From: Ruminococcus sp. YE282
GTDB taxonomy: Bacteria; Bacillota; Clostridia; Oscillospirales; Acutalibacteraceae
DNA: 64,000 bases
Direction: 5' to 3'
Assembly: GCA_900101355.1 (NCBI GenBank)
Contig: FMUV01000003.1
Location: 78,984 to 142,983, forward strand
Below are positions 16,456 through 26,308 of this stretch, piece after piece (position 1 is the first letter of the stretch; every line of letters starts with the position of its first letter). Made by a program: the position numbers and the translations under genes. The notes below the pieces were generated by a model. It did no database searches and was not told the DNA's origin. It saw only the letters and a program-made list of their open reading frames with translations.

Positions 16456-19443
16456 TTGAAGAAGAGAATCACAAGTATTGTACTCTCAGCTTGCATGCTA
16501 CTTTCTTGTGTTGCAGTCGGAAGTTTTTCAACTCAGGCTGCCGAAGTAACAAGCTCTGAAGCAGTATCATCAGGAAGTCAGGAACCTCTTGATCATATCC
16601 AGGGTGCCAACATCCTCCACTGCTTTGACTGGTCGTACAATTCAATCAAGGCAAACCTTAAGGACATTAAGGACGCAGGCTACACAGCAGTTCAGACATC
16701 GCCTGTTCAGACACCAAAAGATTACAGCGCAAGTTATAAGAAACAGAGTGATGAATGGTGGAAGCTCTATCAGCCAATATCATTTAACATTGCAGACGGC
16801 AACACTTGGCTCGGCACAAAGGCTGAATTAAAAGAGCTTTGTACAGAGGCTGAGAATTACGGTATCAAGGTTATTGTTGATATCGTTGCAAACCATATGG
16901 CTGACGTTGACAGTTCAGGTAACACAAGAGGCAATATTTCTTCACAGATTGAAGCTGAAGTTCGTAACAACGACAGCAACTGGCATCTTAACAGTTCTTG
17001 GGCAAACAGTGACAACGACAGATATTCCATGACCCAGGGTTCAATCGGTCAGCCTGACGTTAATACAGGTAGCAGCTATATTCAAAACAGAGTTAAAAAT
17101 CTTTTGATTGATTGTATCAATCAGGGAGTTGACGGTTTCCGTTTTGATACAGCTAAGCACATTGAGCTTCCGACAGACTCAGGTTTCGGCAGTCAGTTCT
17201 GGCCTACTGTTGTAAACGGCTCACAGAGCTCAACAAGCAATAAGATTTTCTATTACGGCGAAGTTCTTAACGGCTGTGCAACAGATATTTCAAATTATAC
17301 AAAGTACTTATCCGTTACAGATAACTACTCAGGCGACACAAAGCTTTATGCCGCAAATACAGGCAATGCTAAGGGCCTTGCTGATTCTAACTATGCAAAG
17401 GGTGCAGGCGCAAACAAAACTGTACTTTGGGCTGAATCACACGATACATATATGGGTGGTACCGGTTCCAGCGGTTATCAAAATACAAAGAGTGTACCTG
17501 ATTCATCAATTGTAAAGGCTTGGGCAATGGTTGGTTCAAGAGCTGACGCCTCTTCACTGTTCTTTGCAAGACCTGCTGCAAATATGGGTGACGCAAGTAC
17601 AGATACAACATGGAAGTCAAAGGCAGTTGCAGAAGTAAACAAGTTCAAGAACTATTTTGACGGCGAGTCAGAGTATCTTTCATCATCAGGCAGTGTAGCT
17701 TATAACGAACGCGGAACTTCAGGCGTTGTTATTGCAAAGCTTGACGGTGCAGGTTCTGTAAACATTTCTGCAAAGAGAATGAAAGACGGAACATATACAG
17801 ATCAGGTTACAGGCAACGAATTTAAGGTTTCAAACGGCAACATTTCAGGTATAGTTGGTTCAACAGGTGTAGCTGTCGTTTATAACGCAGTAACTCCTGG
17901 TCCTTCGGTAAGTGCTGTTCCGGGAACATCAAGCTATAAGACAGACACACTCACAATCACACTTAACTACAAGAACGGCGCAACAAGCGGTTGGTACTCA
18001 ATTGATGGCAGCGATTATAAGAGTTTTACTAACGGTGAGAAGATCACAATCGGCGCCGGTGTTGCATACGGTACATCTACAATATTAAATGTTAAGGCTT
18101 CAGACGGCACAACAACATCTGATCCTATTTCCTATAAGTATACAAAGGTTGACCCAAGCGTAGTTCAGAAAATTTATTTTGACAACTCATCATACAACTG
18201 GTCATCTGTATACGCTTACATCTATTCTGATAAAACCACAAAGAACGCTTCATGGCCGGGAGAAAAGATGACTTTGGATTCTTCAACAGGATATTATTCA
18301 ATTGAAGTTCCTGACAATCTTGCAGACGGTTATGTAATCTTTACAGAGACAAATAATGCAACAACTAACCGCTATCCTGCTGATATGCAGCCCGGACTTA
18401 GCCTTAACAGCAAAAATATGCTTTTCAAAGCAAACCATGAGTGGGTTGAATACAATGTTGTAGCACCAACAACTCCAACTCAGCCAACAACAGCAACTAC
18501 CCCTTCAACAGCAACTGAGCCTACAACAACACCGACTCCTGTAATCAGAGTACTTATCGGTGACGTTGACAATGACGGTGTTGTTTCAATCAAAGACGCA
18601 ACAATAATCCAGAGATATATCAATGGCGTTAATACAATCAATGATACAGAAGAATTCAAGCTTGCTGCTGATACAAACGGCGACGGTAGCATTGATATTC
18701 TTGATGTAACAGCAATTCAGTATTACCTTGCTAACAACAGAGCAATGGCAGGCAACTGCGGAAAATATACAGGTGAAGAAGATCCTACAACACCTGCAAC
18801 AGAGCCTACCGAAACAACAGAGCCTACAACACAGCCAGCAAGCAATACAATTTACTTTAAGAATACAGGCAACTGGTCAAACGTAATGGCTTACTATTGG
18901 AGCGAAGATGATACTAAGATGACAACTTGGCCCGGCGAAGCAATGACAAGCGTTGGAGATAACGTATACAGCATTGATTTACCTTCAGATGCAACATATA
19001 TTATTTTCAACAGCAACGGCGGAGCTCAGACTGATGACATTAAACTTCAGGGATTTGGTAAAATTTATGAGAACGGAAGCTGGAGCGATTACAGCGGTTC
19101 TCCTGTACAGCCTACATCTCCCGAAACTCCAACAAACCCGGATTCCGGTGACAACTACACAATTACATTCACAAACAACAGAAACTGGGGCAATGTAAAC
19201 TGCTATTATTGGAGCGAGGCTGATACAACAATGACAGCTTGGCCGGGAACTCAGATGACTTACTCAACCACAAATGACTTTGGTGAAAAGATTTACACAA
19301 TTGAGATTCCAAGTTCTGTTGACCATATAATTTTTAACGATGGCAGCGGTTCACAGACAGTTGACATTGCAGTAACAGGCAGTGCAAAATACTACATTTC
19401 AGGCGGTTCTGGTTCTGCCTGCACAGTTGAAACCTGGGAATAA
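16456..19443 (+). CDS. Secreted multimodular alpha-amylase with internal dockerin
   Basis: Extracellular starch-degrading enzyme of 995 residues. Order: signal peptide (1 to about 29); GH13 catalytic domain (about 45-475) with 'DIVANH', the nucleophile Asp in 'GFRFDTAKH' (about 230), acid/base Glu in 'GEVL' (about 269) and 'ESHD' (about 329); an Ig-like module (about 480-568); CBM26-like module (about 572-668); Thr/Pro linker; a type I-like dockerin (about 698-768) with two calcium loops, 'DVDNDGVVSIKD' and 'DTNGDGSIDILD'; linker; two further CBM26-like modules (about 797-883 and 900-995) with 'YYWSE' and 'WPG' motifs. TTG 16456 fits AGGAG 8 nt upstream and gives a standard signal peptide; GTG 16447 is the alternative. 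The dockerin suggests docking into a cohesin-based amylosome, as described for R. bromii. Confidence 0.95.
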   Translation: MKKRITSIVLSACMLLSCVAVGSFSTQAAEVTSSEAVSSGSQEPLDHIQGANILHCFDWSYNSIKANLKDIKDAGYTAVQTSPVQTPKDYSASYKKQSDEWWKLYQPISFNIADGNTWLGTKAELKELCTEAENYGIKVIVDIVANHMADVDSSGNTRGNISSQIEAEVRNNDSNWHLNSSWANSDNDRYSMTQGSIGQPDVNTGSSYIQNRVKNLLIDCINQGVDGFRFDTAKHIELPTDSGFGSQFWPTVVNGSQSSTSNKIFYYGEVLNGCATDISNYTKYLSVTDNYSGDTKLYAANTGNAKGLADSNYAKGAGANKTVLWAESHDTYMGGTGSSGYQNTKSVPDSSIVKAWAMVGSRADASSLFFARPAANMGDASTDTTWKSKAVAEVNKFKNYFDGESEYLSSSGSVAYNERGTSGVVIAKLDGAGSVNISAKRMKDGTYTDQVTGNEFKVSNGNISGIVGSTGVAVVYNAVTPGPSVSAVPGTSSYKTDTLTITLNYKNGATSGWYSIDGSDYKSFTNGEKITIGAGVAYGTSTILNVKASDGTTTSDPISYKYTKVDPSVVQKIYFDNSSYNWSSVYAYIYSDKTTKNASWPGEKMTLDSSTGYYSIEVPDNLADGYVIFTETNNATTNRYPADMQPGLSLNSKNMLFKANHEWVEYNVVAPTTPTQPTTATTPSTATEPTTTPTPVIRVLIGDVDNDGVVSIKDATIIQRYINGVNTINDTEEFKLAADTNGDGSIDILDVTAIQYYLANNRAMAGNCGKYTGEEDPTTPATEPTETTEPTTQPASNTIYFKNTGNWSNVMAYYWSEDDTKMTTWPGEAMTSVGDNVYSIDLPSDATYIIFNSNGGAQTDDIKLQGFGKIYENGSWSDYSGSPVQPTSPETPTNPDSGDNYTITFTNNRNWGNVNCYYWSEADTTMTAWPGTQMTYSTTNDFGEKIYTIEIPSSVDHIIFNDGSGSQTVDIAVTGSAKYYISGGSGSACTVETWE

Positions 19444-19483
19444 TTAAAACAGAATTGCTTAATTTCAGCATTTAGTTTTATTG

Positions 19484-19517
19484 CTGAGGCTCTCAAATTG
19501 AGGGCCTCAGTTTTTTT
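19484..19517 (+). terminator. Terminator of the amylase gene
   Basis: A 13-bp stem with one mismatch (starting CTGAGGC, ending GCCTCAG, 19484-19510) followed by TTTTTTT. Confidence 0.9.
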
Positions 19518-19635
19518 ACGCCGATTTTCACAATAATAAATATACAATTTATAAGATATAATATTAACTTGATTTAAAATATATGTTTTACATTCTGTTT
19601 GCGACTTTAATGTGTTTTAAGTCATATTTTAGATA

Positions 19636-19664
19636 TTGAAAAAAACATAGTAAAATGATATAAT
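19636..19664 (+). promoter_or_regulatory. Promoter of the thyX operon
   Basis: TTGAAA (19636-19641), 17-bp spacer, TATAAT (19659-19664), about 50 nt before thyX. Confidence 0.7.
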
Positions 19665-19714
19665 AATTATATCTATGTAACGATATGTACTTTTTAGACG
19701 AAAGAAGGCATAAA

Positions 19715-20515
19715 ATGGCTATCAAAGTAACTTTGCTTACACATACTCCGAATCCTGAAAAGACTGTCGCTATGGCAGCAAAACTTTGTTATTCTCCGTC
19801 AGGAATAGAGGATATAAGCGAAGGTCTAACAGAAGAAAAAACAGCCTCTTTTATAAATATGCTTGCCGACCTCGGCCATGCAAGTCCTACCGAGCACGCC
19901 TCATTCACTTTTGGCATTGAAGGTATTTCACGTGCTTGTTCGCACCAGCTTGTTCGTCACAGAATTGCCTCATACAGCCAACAGTCTCAAAGATATGTTG
20001 ACGGTTCAAATTTTGAATTTGTCACACCTCCTGCAATTGCTGAAAATGAGGAGGCGTTAGAGGCATATAATGTTGTTATTGATATGCAGGCAAAGGCTTA
20101 CAAAAAAATCCGCAACGCACTTACGGCAGGTTATATAAAAGAATATTTGAATAATAATGTTGACGGCTCAGACGAGGAAATAATGGAGAAGTTTAAGTCT
20201 GAAAATAAGTCACAGTATAACGCCTTTGTAAAAAAGGCAAATGAGGACGCTCGATTTATTCTTCCAAATGCTACCACAACCAAAATCGTGTGCACATTTA
20301 ATGCACGCAGTTTGCAAAACTTTTTTGCTCATCGTTGTTGCAACAGAGCACAGTGGGAGATTCGCGAGGTTGCCGAACAAATGCTTTTGCAGTGCCTTAA
20401 GGTTGCACCGAACCTGTTTAAAAACTGCGGTCCGTCCTGCCTTTTCGGCCCTTGTCCCGAGGGAAAAATGTGCTGTGGCAAACAAAAAGAAATGCGTGAA
20501 AAATATGGCAGATAA
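19715..20515 (+). CDS. thyX: Flavin-dependent thymidylate synthase
   Basis: Makes dTMP from dUMP using methylene-tetrahydrofolate and FAD. The 266-residue protein has the ThyX signature RHR-x-x-S: '[14 protein letters not shown]' near residue 80, '[13 protein letters not shown]' before it, and '[24 protein letters not shown]' with the substrate-binding Arg near 205. ATG 19715 is the family start; the frame begins 10 codons earlier without an RBS. A Cys-rich tail (CGPSC...[10 protein letters not shown]) is seen in many clostridial ThyX proteins and could bind metal. It is followed by thymidylate kinase. Confidence 0.97.
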   Translation: MAIKVTLLTHTPNPEKTVAMAAKLCYSPSGIEDISEGLTEEKTASFINMLADLGHASPTEHASFTFGIEGISRACSHQLVRHRIASYSQQSQRYVDGSNFEFVTPPAIAENEEALEAYNVVIDMQAKAYKKIRNALTAGYIKEYLNNNVDGSDEEIMEKFKSENKSQYNAFVKKANEDARFILPNATTTKIVCTFNARSLQNFFAHRCCNRAQWEIREVAEQMLLQCLKVAPNLFKNCGPSCLFGPCPEGKMCCGKQKEMREKYGR

Positions 20516-20526
20516 CAGGAGTTTAT

Positions 20527-21198
20527 ATGAAAAGCAAACTTATAGTAATTGAGGGGCTTGACGGAAGCGGAAAGGCAACGCAGACAAAACTGCTTGCGGA
20601 TAAGCTGACTTCAATGGGCAGGACCGTAAGAAAACTTGAATTTCCCGATTATGACAGCCCGAGTTCTTCTCTTGTAAAAATGTACCTCAACGGTGATTTC
20701 GGAAAAAATCCGGAAGACGTAAATGCATATGCCGCTTCCGCATTTTATGCTGTTGACAGAGCTGCAAGTTATCTGAAAAATTGGAAAAACGATTGTAATA
20801 ACGGTAGCGTGATTTTGTGCGACAGATATTGCACATCAAACATCATTTACCAGATGTCAAAGGTAAAGAATGATGAGCGTGACGGCTTTATTGAGTGGCA
20901 GAGCGATTTTGAGTATAACAAGCTCGGTTTGCCTGTGCCCGACGCAGTAATTTATCTTGACGTTGACCTCGATGTTTCTCAAAGGCTTATGGAAAAGCGT
21001 TACGGCGGCGATAAGTCCAAAATGGACTTGCATGAACAAAATGTCAAATTCCTGCGTGAATGTCGTGAAAGCGCAGTTTATGCAACACAAAAGTGCGGTT
21101 GGATAAAAATTGATTGCTGTGAAAACGGCGATATAAAGTCTATTAAAAAAATAGCCGCAGAAATTGAAAAGGTAGTTTTTGATATTTTAAAACCATAA
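20527..21198 (+). CDS. tmk: Thymidylate kinase-like protein
   Basis: Phosphorylates dTMP to dTDP, the step after ThyX, whose gene ends 11 nt upstream. The 223 residues have a P-loop 'GLDGSGKATQ' (about 10-19), 'LEFPDYDSPSS', the DRx motif 'LCDRYCTSN' near 96 and a lid region 'EKRYGGDKSKMDLHE'. The 'GSGKATQ' variant replaces the usual GAGKTTQ; it belongs to a clostridial Tmk-like branch, so activity on other nucleotides is possible. ACAGGAG precedes the ATG. Confidence 0.9.
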   Translation: MKSKLIVIEGLDGSGKATQTKLLADKLTSMGRTVRKLEFPDYDSPSSSLVKMYLNGDFGKNPEDVNAYAASAFYAVDRAASYLKNWKNDCNNGSVILCDRYCTSNIIYQMSKVKNDERDGFIEWQSDFEYNKLGLPVPDAVIYLDVDLDVSQRLMEKRYGGDKSKMDLHEQNVKFLRECRESAVYATQKCGWIKIDCCENGDIKSIKKIAAEIEKVVFDILKP

Positions 21199-21254
21199 CG
21201 AATATAATTGATTTTGCAGCGTAAAATCTGTATAGGTCAGAAAGGATGAAAAAT

Positions 21255-21794
21255 ATGTTTTATGTATTTCTTGCAGACGGATTTGAAGAGACCGAGGCAA
21301 TAGCTCCAACAGACGTTATGCGACGTTCAAAGCTTGATGTACAGACTGTCGGCGTAACCGGAATACAGGTAAAGAGCTCACACGGCGTTACAGTTACTGC
21401 CGATGTGTCGATTGATGATATAACCTTTGACAATCTTGAGGGTGTTGTGCTTCCGGGCGGTATGCCGGGTACGCTCAACCTTGAGAAAAACAAAAAGGTG
21501 CTTGAGTATACTAAATATTGTTTTAATAACGGTAAGATTGTAGCCGCAATTTGTGCCGCACCGTCAATTTTGGGACATCTCGGAATACTTAGAGGCAAAA
21601 GTGCAACGTGTTTTCCCGGATTTGAAAATGAGCTTGACTGCAAAGAATATACATCTGCCCACACCGAAACAGACGGTTTGGTGGTTACGGCAAAGGGTGC
21701 AGGCTGTGCAATAGAATTTGGCCATGCAATCGTAAGTCTTGCGGCGTCAAAAGAGACAGCCGACAAGGTGATTGAGGATATGCAATGCCTCTAA
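21255..21794 (+). CDS. DJ-1/PfpI family protein (YajL-like)
   Basis: A 179-residue DJ-1 superfamily protein with 'LADGFEETEAIAPTDVMRRS' near the N-terminus (conserved Glu), 'VVLPGGMPGT', and the nucleophilic elbow Cys in 'AAICAAPSILG' near 103. Family members act as glyoxalase/deglycase-like or chaperone proteins; which applies cannot be read here. ATG 21255 is preferred to ATG 21246 because AAAGG lies 10 nt from it, and the family begins with this 'MFYVFLADGF' pattern. The next gene overlaps by 10 nt. Confidence 0.88.
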   Translation: MFYVFLADGFEETEAIAPTDVMRRSKLDVQTVGVTGIQVKSSHGVTVTADVSIDDITFDNLEGVVLPGGMPGTLNLEKNKKVLEYTKYCFNNGKIVAAICAAPSILGHLGILRGKSATCFPGFENELDCKEYTSAHTETDGLVVTAKGAGCAIEFGHAIVSLAASKETADKVIEDMQCL

Positions 21795-22375
21795 AAAATA
21801 TCAAAGAGCGCAAAAGAGAGCTGAGGGCTTACTACAAAAAGCTCAGGGCTGAATGCCCTCAGGATATAAAGCAAGACCTTGACAAAGAGCTTACTCAAAA
21901 ATTTTTGTTGCTTGATGAGTACAAAAATTGTGACACACTTTTTGCGTTTGTGTCAATGCCGATTGAGTGTGATACATCTAAGATAATTGATAATGCTTTG
22001 CTTGATAATAAGCGTGTTGCTCTGCCAAAATGCAAAAACAAATCGGGCATAATGGATTTTTATTTTATCAATTCTAAGGATGACTTAAAAAAGGGAATGT
22101 ACTCAATTTTTGAGCCTGACTCGGATAAGTGTAAGCTTGTAACGGACTTTTCGCACGGACTTTGCCTTGTTCCGGGTTTGTGCTTTGACTTTCAGGGCTA
22201 TCGTCTTGGCTTTGGCAAGGGGTATTATGACAAATTCTTAAATGATTTCGGAGGAACATCTGTCGGAATCTGTTATTCAAGATATGTTGAAAAAAGCCTG
22301 CCGCACGGAATTTTTGATAAGTATACGGATATTCTCGTAACTGAAAAATTTGTAAATCACAACCATAATGATTAA
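21785..22375 (+). CDS. 5-formyltetrahydrofolate cyclo-ligase
   Basis: Converts 5-formyl-THF to 5,10-methenyl-THF with ATP. The 196 residues have the N-terminal 'KERKRELRAYYKKLR', 'FAFVSMPIECDTSKII', 'RVALPKC', the substrate segment 'LVPGLCFDFQGYRLGFGKGYYDKFL' near 135 and 'VGICYSRYV'. It sits close to thyX, which uses folate, so this gene group links to one-carbon metabolism. It overlaps the DJ-1 gene by 10 nt, indicating an operon. Confidence 0.95.
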   Translation: MPLKNIKERKRELRAYYKKLRAECPQDIKQDLDKELTQKFLLLDEYKNCDTLFAFVSMPIECDTSKIIDNALLDNKRVALPKCKNKSGIMDFYFINSKDDLKKGMYSIFEPDSDKCKLVTDFSHGLCLVPGLCFDFQGYRLGFGKGYYDKFLNDFGGTSVGICYSRYVEKSLPHGIFDKYTDILVTEKFVNHNHND

Positions 22376-22388
22376 AGGATTGGTGTAA

Positions 22389-23747
22389 ATGAGCGTTGAT
22401 AACTACGGTAATCACCCAAATCTTGAAGAAGAAAGACGCAAAAAAGCGGAAAACTTTCGCCTGAATATTCCTGACAGGGATAATTACGATGATTATAACT
22501 ATATGGATGACTATGACGACGAAACATCTGAGCTTAATTCTTACAGTGGAGAAGATGTCAGGCAGCAGATAGAGCGACAGTCCAGACATGCTTTAAAAAA
22601 GCAAAAACGTGCAGAAAAGAAAGAGCTGAGGGCAAAAAACAAACACAACAGAAGAATTTTTCGCCTTGTGTGGCTTTTTTCTGTTATTATCGTCGGCGCA
22701 ATGGCTGCGGTGTTTATAATTACAGGTGTGAATGATTTGCTTGCTATAAACCGCACAAGTTCAGATACCGTCAAAGTGAAAGTCCCAAAAGACCCAACAG
22801 TAGACCAAATCAGCGACCTGCTTAAATACAACGGCGTAATTGATGAACCGCTTTATTTTAAGATGTTTGCAACGCTTACAAAATCTTCAGATGATTTTTC
22901 ACAGGGTACATATGAGTTAAGAAAAAATATGGATTATCAAGCCATAATAACAAACCTTGAGGGTTCAGCCAGCCGTACAGATACGGTTTCGGTTACAATC
23001 ATTGAAGGACAGAACGTGCTTGAAATTGCCAATACTCTCTATGATGAGGGTGCTCTTGAAGATAAGGATAAGTTCCTTGAACTTTGCAACTCAGACCAGT
23101 TTGACGATGATTTCAGCTTCATCAAGGCCATTGATAATAAGGCTGACAGATATTACAAGCTTGAGGGCTATCTCTATCCCGATAAATATGATTTCTATCT
23201 GAATGAAGAACCGGAAAGCGTTATCTACAAATTCCTTAATAACTACGAGTCCAAAATGAACGAGAAACAGGAATTTAGCGGATATGATAAGACCTATACA
23301 ATCAATCAGATGATTGAAGAATCAGGGACAAGCTATTCTCTTGACGAGATTATGAGAATTGCTTCAATTATTCAGGCTGAGGCTGCCGACAAGGATGATA
23401 TGTACTACATTTCCTCAATTCTTCACAACAGACTTTCGGCTGATGAAAGTATGGGTGTTTCTAACCTTGGTCTTGATTCAACAAAATATTATCCTTACAG
23501 AAGTGCCGTTGATATTCCGTCAAATGTGGGAAGCGACTATGTGAGCAAGTACGAAACCTATGATAAGGCAGGCTTGCCGGCAGGCTCAATTTGTAACCCC
23601 GGTATGGATGCCATAAAAGCCGCTATCCTGCCAAAAGAAACGGATTATTACTTCTTCTGTCACGACAAGGACGGACAAGCCTACTACGCAACAACGTTGT
23701 ACGGTCATAATCAGAATTTGGAGAAAATAAGCAATGACGATGAATAA
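22389..23747 (+). CDS. mltG: Endolytic transglycosylase MltG
   Basis: Inner-membrane lytic transglycosylase that cuts nascent peptidoglycan. The 452-residue protein has a charged cytoplasmic N-tail (about 1-90, rich in Arg/Lys/Asp/Tyr), one membrane helix (about 97-119), a LysM-like region ('VTIIEGQNVLEIANTLYDEG') and the YceG catalytic domain with the Glu in 'IASIIQAEAADKDD' near 325 and 'GLPAGSICNPGMDAIKAAI'. The tail is longer than in E. coli MltG, as is common in Clostridia. The stop overlaps the next gene by 14 nt. Confidence 0.95.
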   Translation: MSVDNYGNHPNLEEERRKKAENFRLNIPDRDNYDDYNYMDDYDDETSELNSYSGEDVRQQIERQSRHALKKQKRAEKKELRAKNKHNRRIFRLVWLFSVIIVGAMAAVFIITGVNDLLAINRTSSDTVKVKVPKDPTVDQISDLLKYNGVIDEPLYFKMFATLTKSSDDFSQGTYELRKNMDYQAIITNLEGSASRTDTVSVTIIEGQNVLEIANTLYDEGALEDKDKFLELCNSDQFDDDFSFIKAIDNKADRYYKLEGYLYPDKYDFYLNEEPESVIYKFLNNYESKMNEKQEFSGYDKTYTINQMIEESGTSYSLDEIMRIASIIQAEAADKDDMYYISSILHNRLSADESMGVSNLGLDSTKYYPYRSAVDIPSNVGSDYVSKYETYDKAGLPAGSICNPGMDAIKAAILPKETDYYFFCHDKDGQAYYATTLYGHNQNLEKISNDDE

Positions 23748-24954
23748 ACCCGAAATATTGTCTCCGGCAGGAGATATGGAATGTCTCAATTCTGCGTTAA
23801 ATTTCGGTGCAGACGCCGTGTTCCTTGCAGGAAAGATGTTTGGAATGCGTTCCGCACCAAAGAACTTTGATAATTCCGATTTAAAAAAGGCTTGTGAGCT
23901 TGCACATTCATTGGGCAGAAAGGTTCACCTGACCTGTAACATATTGCCACACAACAGTGAACTTTCTGCATTGCCCGACTTTTTGGCTTATGCTCAGGAG
24001 TGTGGCGTAGACGCATTCATTATTGCCGACTTGGGAATTTTTGAAGCGGCTAAAAAATATGCTCCAAAGGTTGCACGTCATATTTCCACTCAGGCGGGTG
24101 TGACCAATTATGCAACCGCAAATGTGCTGTATAATATGGGAGCGTCAAGAGTGGTTCTTGCAAGGGAAATTCCGCTTGACGAGATTGCCGAGATGCGTGC
24201 CAAGGTGCCGAGTAAACTTGAAATTGAGTGCTTTGTGCACGGAGCTATGTGTGTTTCATTTTCGGGCAGATGTCTAATTTCAAGCTATATGACCGGCAGA
24301 GACGCAAATCACGGAGATTGTGCTCAGCCCTGCCGTTGGAAGTATCATTTGTTTGAAGAAAACCGCGAGGGACAGTACTTTCCTGTTGAGGAAACAGGCG
24401 ACGGAACATATCTTTACAATTCACGTGACCTGTGTATGATTGAGCATATTCCCGAGCTTGTAAAGGCAGGAATCTCAAGCTTTAAGATAGAAGGAAGAGC
24501 AAAGTCGGCATATTATACTGCCGTAACAACAAATGCTTATCGCCATGCTGTTGATGGTTATTTTGCAAATACCGAAAACTTTGTCTTGAAACCTTGGATA
24601 AAGGAAGAACTTGATAAAATAAGCCACAGGGAATACAACACGGGCTTTTACTTTAATCATGAACCCGGTCAGGTGACAGGAAACGGCGGATATATACGTC
24701 ACTATGACGCTGTTGCCGTTTGTGAAAAATCAATTGATGACAGCACTTCAATAATCTCACAACGCAACAAGTTTTATGTAGGAGATACTCTTGATGTTTT
24801 ACCTCCGAGCGGAATACCGTTTTTGACTAAATGCCTGTCTCTTGAAAACAAGGACGGAATAATGGTTGAGAGCGCACCGCACCCAACAGAACGGCTGACT
24901 ATGAAGTCAGACCACGTCATTCCTCAAAGTTCTGTAATAAGAAAGAAAAAGTAA
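23734..24954 (+). CDS. U32 family peptidase-like protein (tRNA hydroxylation type)
   Basis: A 406-residue U32 protein with 'PEILSPAGDMECLNSALNFGADAVFLAG' at the N-terminus and the family signature 'IECFVHGAMCVSFSGRCLIS' near 170. Cys residues in 'GDCAQPCRWKY' and in the signature fit an iron-sulphur or metal site as in TrhP/YegQ, which are involved in 5-hydroxyuridine formation in tRNA; other U32 proteins modify rRNA or act as collagenases. The neighbour mltG is often next to U32 genes in Firmicutes. Substrate is inferred. Confidence 0.88.
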   Translation: MTMNKPEILSPAGDMECLNSALNFGADAVFLAGKMFGMRSAPKNFDNSDLKKACELAHSLGRKVHLTCNILPHNSELSALPDFLAYAQECGVDAFIIADLGIFEAAKKYAPKVARHISTQAGVTNYATANVLYNMGASRVVLAREIPLDEIAEMRAKVPSKLEIECFVHGAMCVSFSGRCLISSYMTGRDANHGDCAQPCRWKYHLFEENREGQYFPVEETGDGTYLYNSRDLCMIEHIPELVKAGISSFKIEGRAKSAYYTAVTTNAYRHAVDGYFANTENFVLKPWIKEELDKISHREYNTGFYFNHEPGQVTGNGGYIRHYDAVAVCEKSIDDSTSIISQRNKFYVGDTLDVLPPSGIPFLTKCLSLENKDGIMVESAPHPTERLTMKSDHVIPQSSVIRKKK

Positions 24955-24961
24955 ATCAATC

Positions 24962-24995
24962 AAGGCGGTTGGCATAAGTCAGCCGCCTTATATAT
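24962..24995 (+). terminator. Terminator of the thyX-to-U32 group
   Basis: A 10-bp stem with one G-U pair, AAGGCGGTTG / CAGCCGCCTT (24962-24989), with a weak T-containing tail, 8 nt after the U32 stop. Confidence 0.7.
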
Positions 24996-25101
24996 TGTGC
25001 ATTGTCAGTATTATATGATTATGCAAAATAATATCATAACAGCCTAACTATAAAATATGACAATGTCAGAATTCGGTATGACAAACAAAAGTATAATAAT
25101 A

Positions 25102-25130
25102 TTGTAAAATAATAAAATATATGGTATAAT
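25102..25130 (+). promoter_or_regulatory. Promoter of the first alanine racemase gene
   Basis: TTGTAA (25102-25107), 17-bp spacer, TATAAT (25125-25130), about 46 nt before the TTG start. Confidence 0.65.
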
Positions 25131-25175
25131 CACAAATATATGTTATGATGTCTAATATTGAAAGAGGTTTGGAAT

Positions 25176-26294
25176 TTGAGGAAACTGGCACAACGTACAG
25201 AAGCAGTGGTAAGCCTGCGTGCTCTTGAACATAATATAAATAATATAAAAAAACGTTTAAATAAAGATGTTGAAATTATGGCTGTATTAAAAGGTGACGG
25301 TTATGGTCATGGCGAAAAGGGAATATATCCGACCCTTAAAAAGTGCGGAATAAAGCGTTATGCCGTTGCCGTGTGGGAAGAAGGAGCGTCTCTGAGAAAA
25401 GCCGGAGCGGTTGAGCCCATACTTTTGCTGGGTGATACCTGTGACGGACAGCTTGAAAATCTCATAAAGTATAATCTTACTCCTGCCATATTTTCACTTG
25501 ATACTGCCGAAAAACTTAATTTACTTGCAAAGTGGAATTGCACCGTTTGCCCGGTGCATATAAAAATAGACACCGGTATGAGTCGTATCGGTTTTACCTG
25601 TGACGATAATTCGATAGAGGTTATCAAGAAAATCTCAAAAATGGAGAACCTTAAAATTACAGGTGCTTTTACTCACTTTTCACGTGCAGATGAAGAGGAC
25701 GGAAAAAGTGCTCACGAACAATTCAAAAAGTTTAATGATATGATGGACAGGCTTGAAAAAGAGGGCGTGTCAATTCCGTTTAAACACGTTGCCAACAGCC
25801 CTGCCATTTTGCTTCGCCCTGAAACTCAGCTTAATGCCGTAAGAGCGGGTGATATTGTGTTTGGACTTTGCCCGATTGATGAAGATGATTGGGCTAAAGA
25901 GGATTTTGAGCAGGTTATGCGTTGGTACACATATGTTGTTATGGTCAAAGAAGTTCCCGTGGGAACCGAGGTTGGCTACGGCGGAACGTTTGTAACCAAA
26001 CGCCCCACAAAGATAGCAACTGTTCCTGTCGGTTTTGCCGACGGATACAGCCGCAAACTTTCAAACAAAGGAAAGGTTATAATCAACGGAAAAGAAGCCC
26101 CGATTATCGGAAGAATTTGTATGGACCAGTTTATGGTTGATGTAACCGATATCGGAGAAGTTAAGAGGGGCGATACGGTTTCGCTTCTTGACGACAAGCT
26201 CAGCGTAGTGTGGATGGCTGACTTGCTTGACAGTAATGTAGATGAAATAGTTTGCGGAATTTCAAAGCGTGTTCCGAGAATTTATGAGTATTAA
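25176..26294 (+). CDS. alr: Alanine racemase (first of two)
   Basis: PLP enzyme interconverting L- and D-alanine for peptidoglycan. From TTG 25176 (AAAGAGG 8 nt upstream) it has 372 residues: PLP lysine in 'AVLKGDGYGHGEKG' near 38, 'HIKIDTGMSRIGF', 'FTHFSRADEED', the catalytic Tyr in 'VGYGGTFV' near 267, and 'GRICMDQFMVDVTD'. The lysine motif reads KGDGYGHG rather than the usual KADAYGHG, unlike the second copy at 53717. An ATP-grasp gene follows 14 nt later, so this copy may serve a special pathway; serine racemization is an alternative. Confidence 0.9.
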   Translation: MRKLAQRTEAVVSLRALEHNINNIKKRLNKDVEIMAVLKGDGYGHGEKGIYPTLKKCGIKRYAVAVWEEGASLRKAGAVEPILLLGDTCDGQLENLIKYNLTPAIFSLDTAEKLNLLAKWNCTVCPVHIKIDTGMSRIGFTCDDNSIEVIKKISKMENLKITGAFTHFSRADEEDGKSAHEQFKKFNDMMDRLEKEGVSIPFKHVANSPAILLRPETQLNAVRAGDIVFGLCPIDEDDWAKEDFEQVMRWYTYVVMVKEVPVGTEVGYGGTFVTKRPTKIATVPVGFADGYSRKLSNKGKVIINGKEAPIIGRICMDQFMVDVTDIGEVKRGDTVSLLDDKLSVVWMADLLDSNVDEIVCGISKRVPRIYEY

Positions 26295-26308
26295 TTGAGG
26301 TAGATTAA

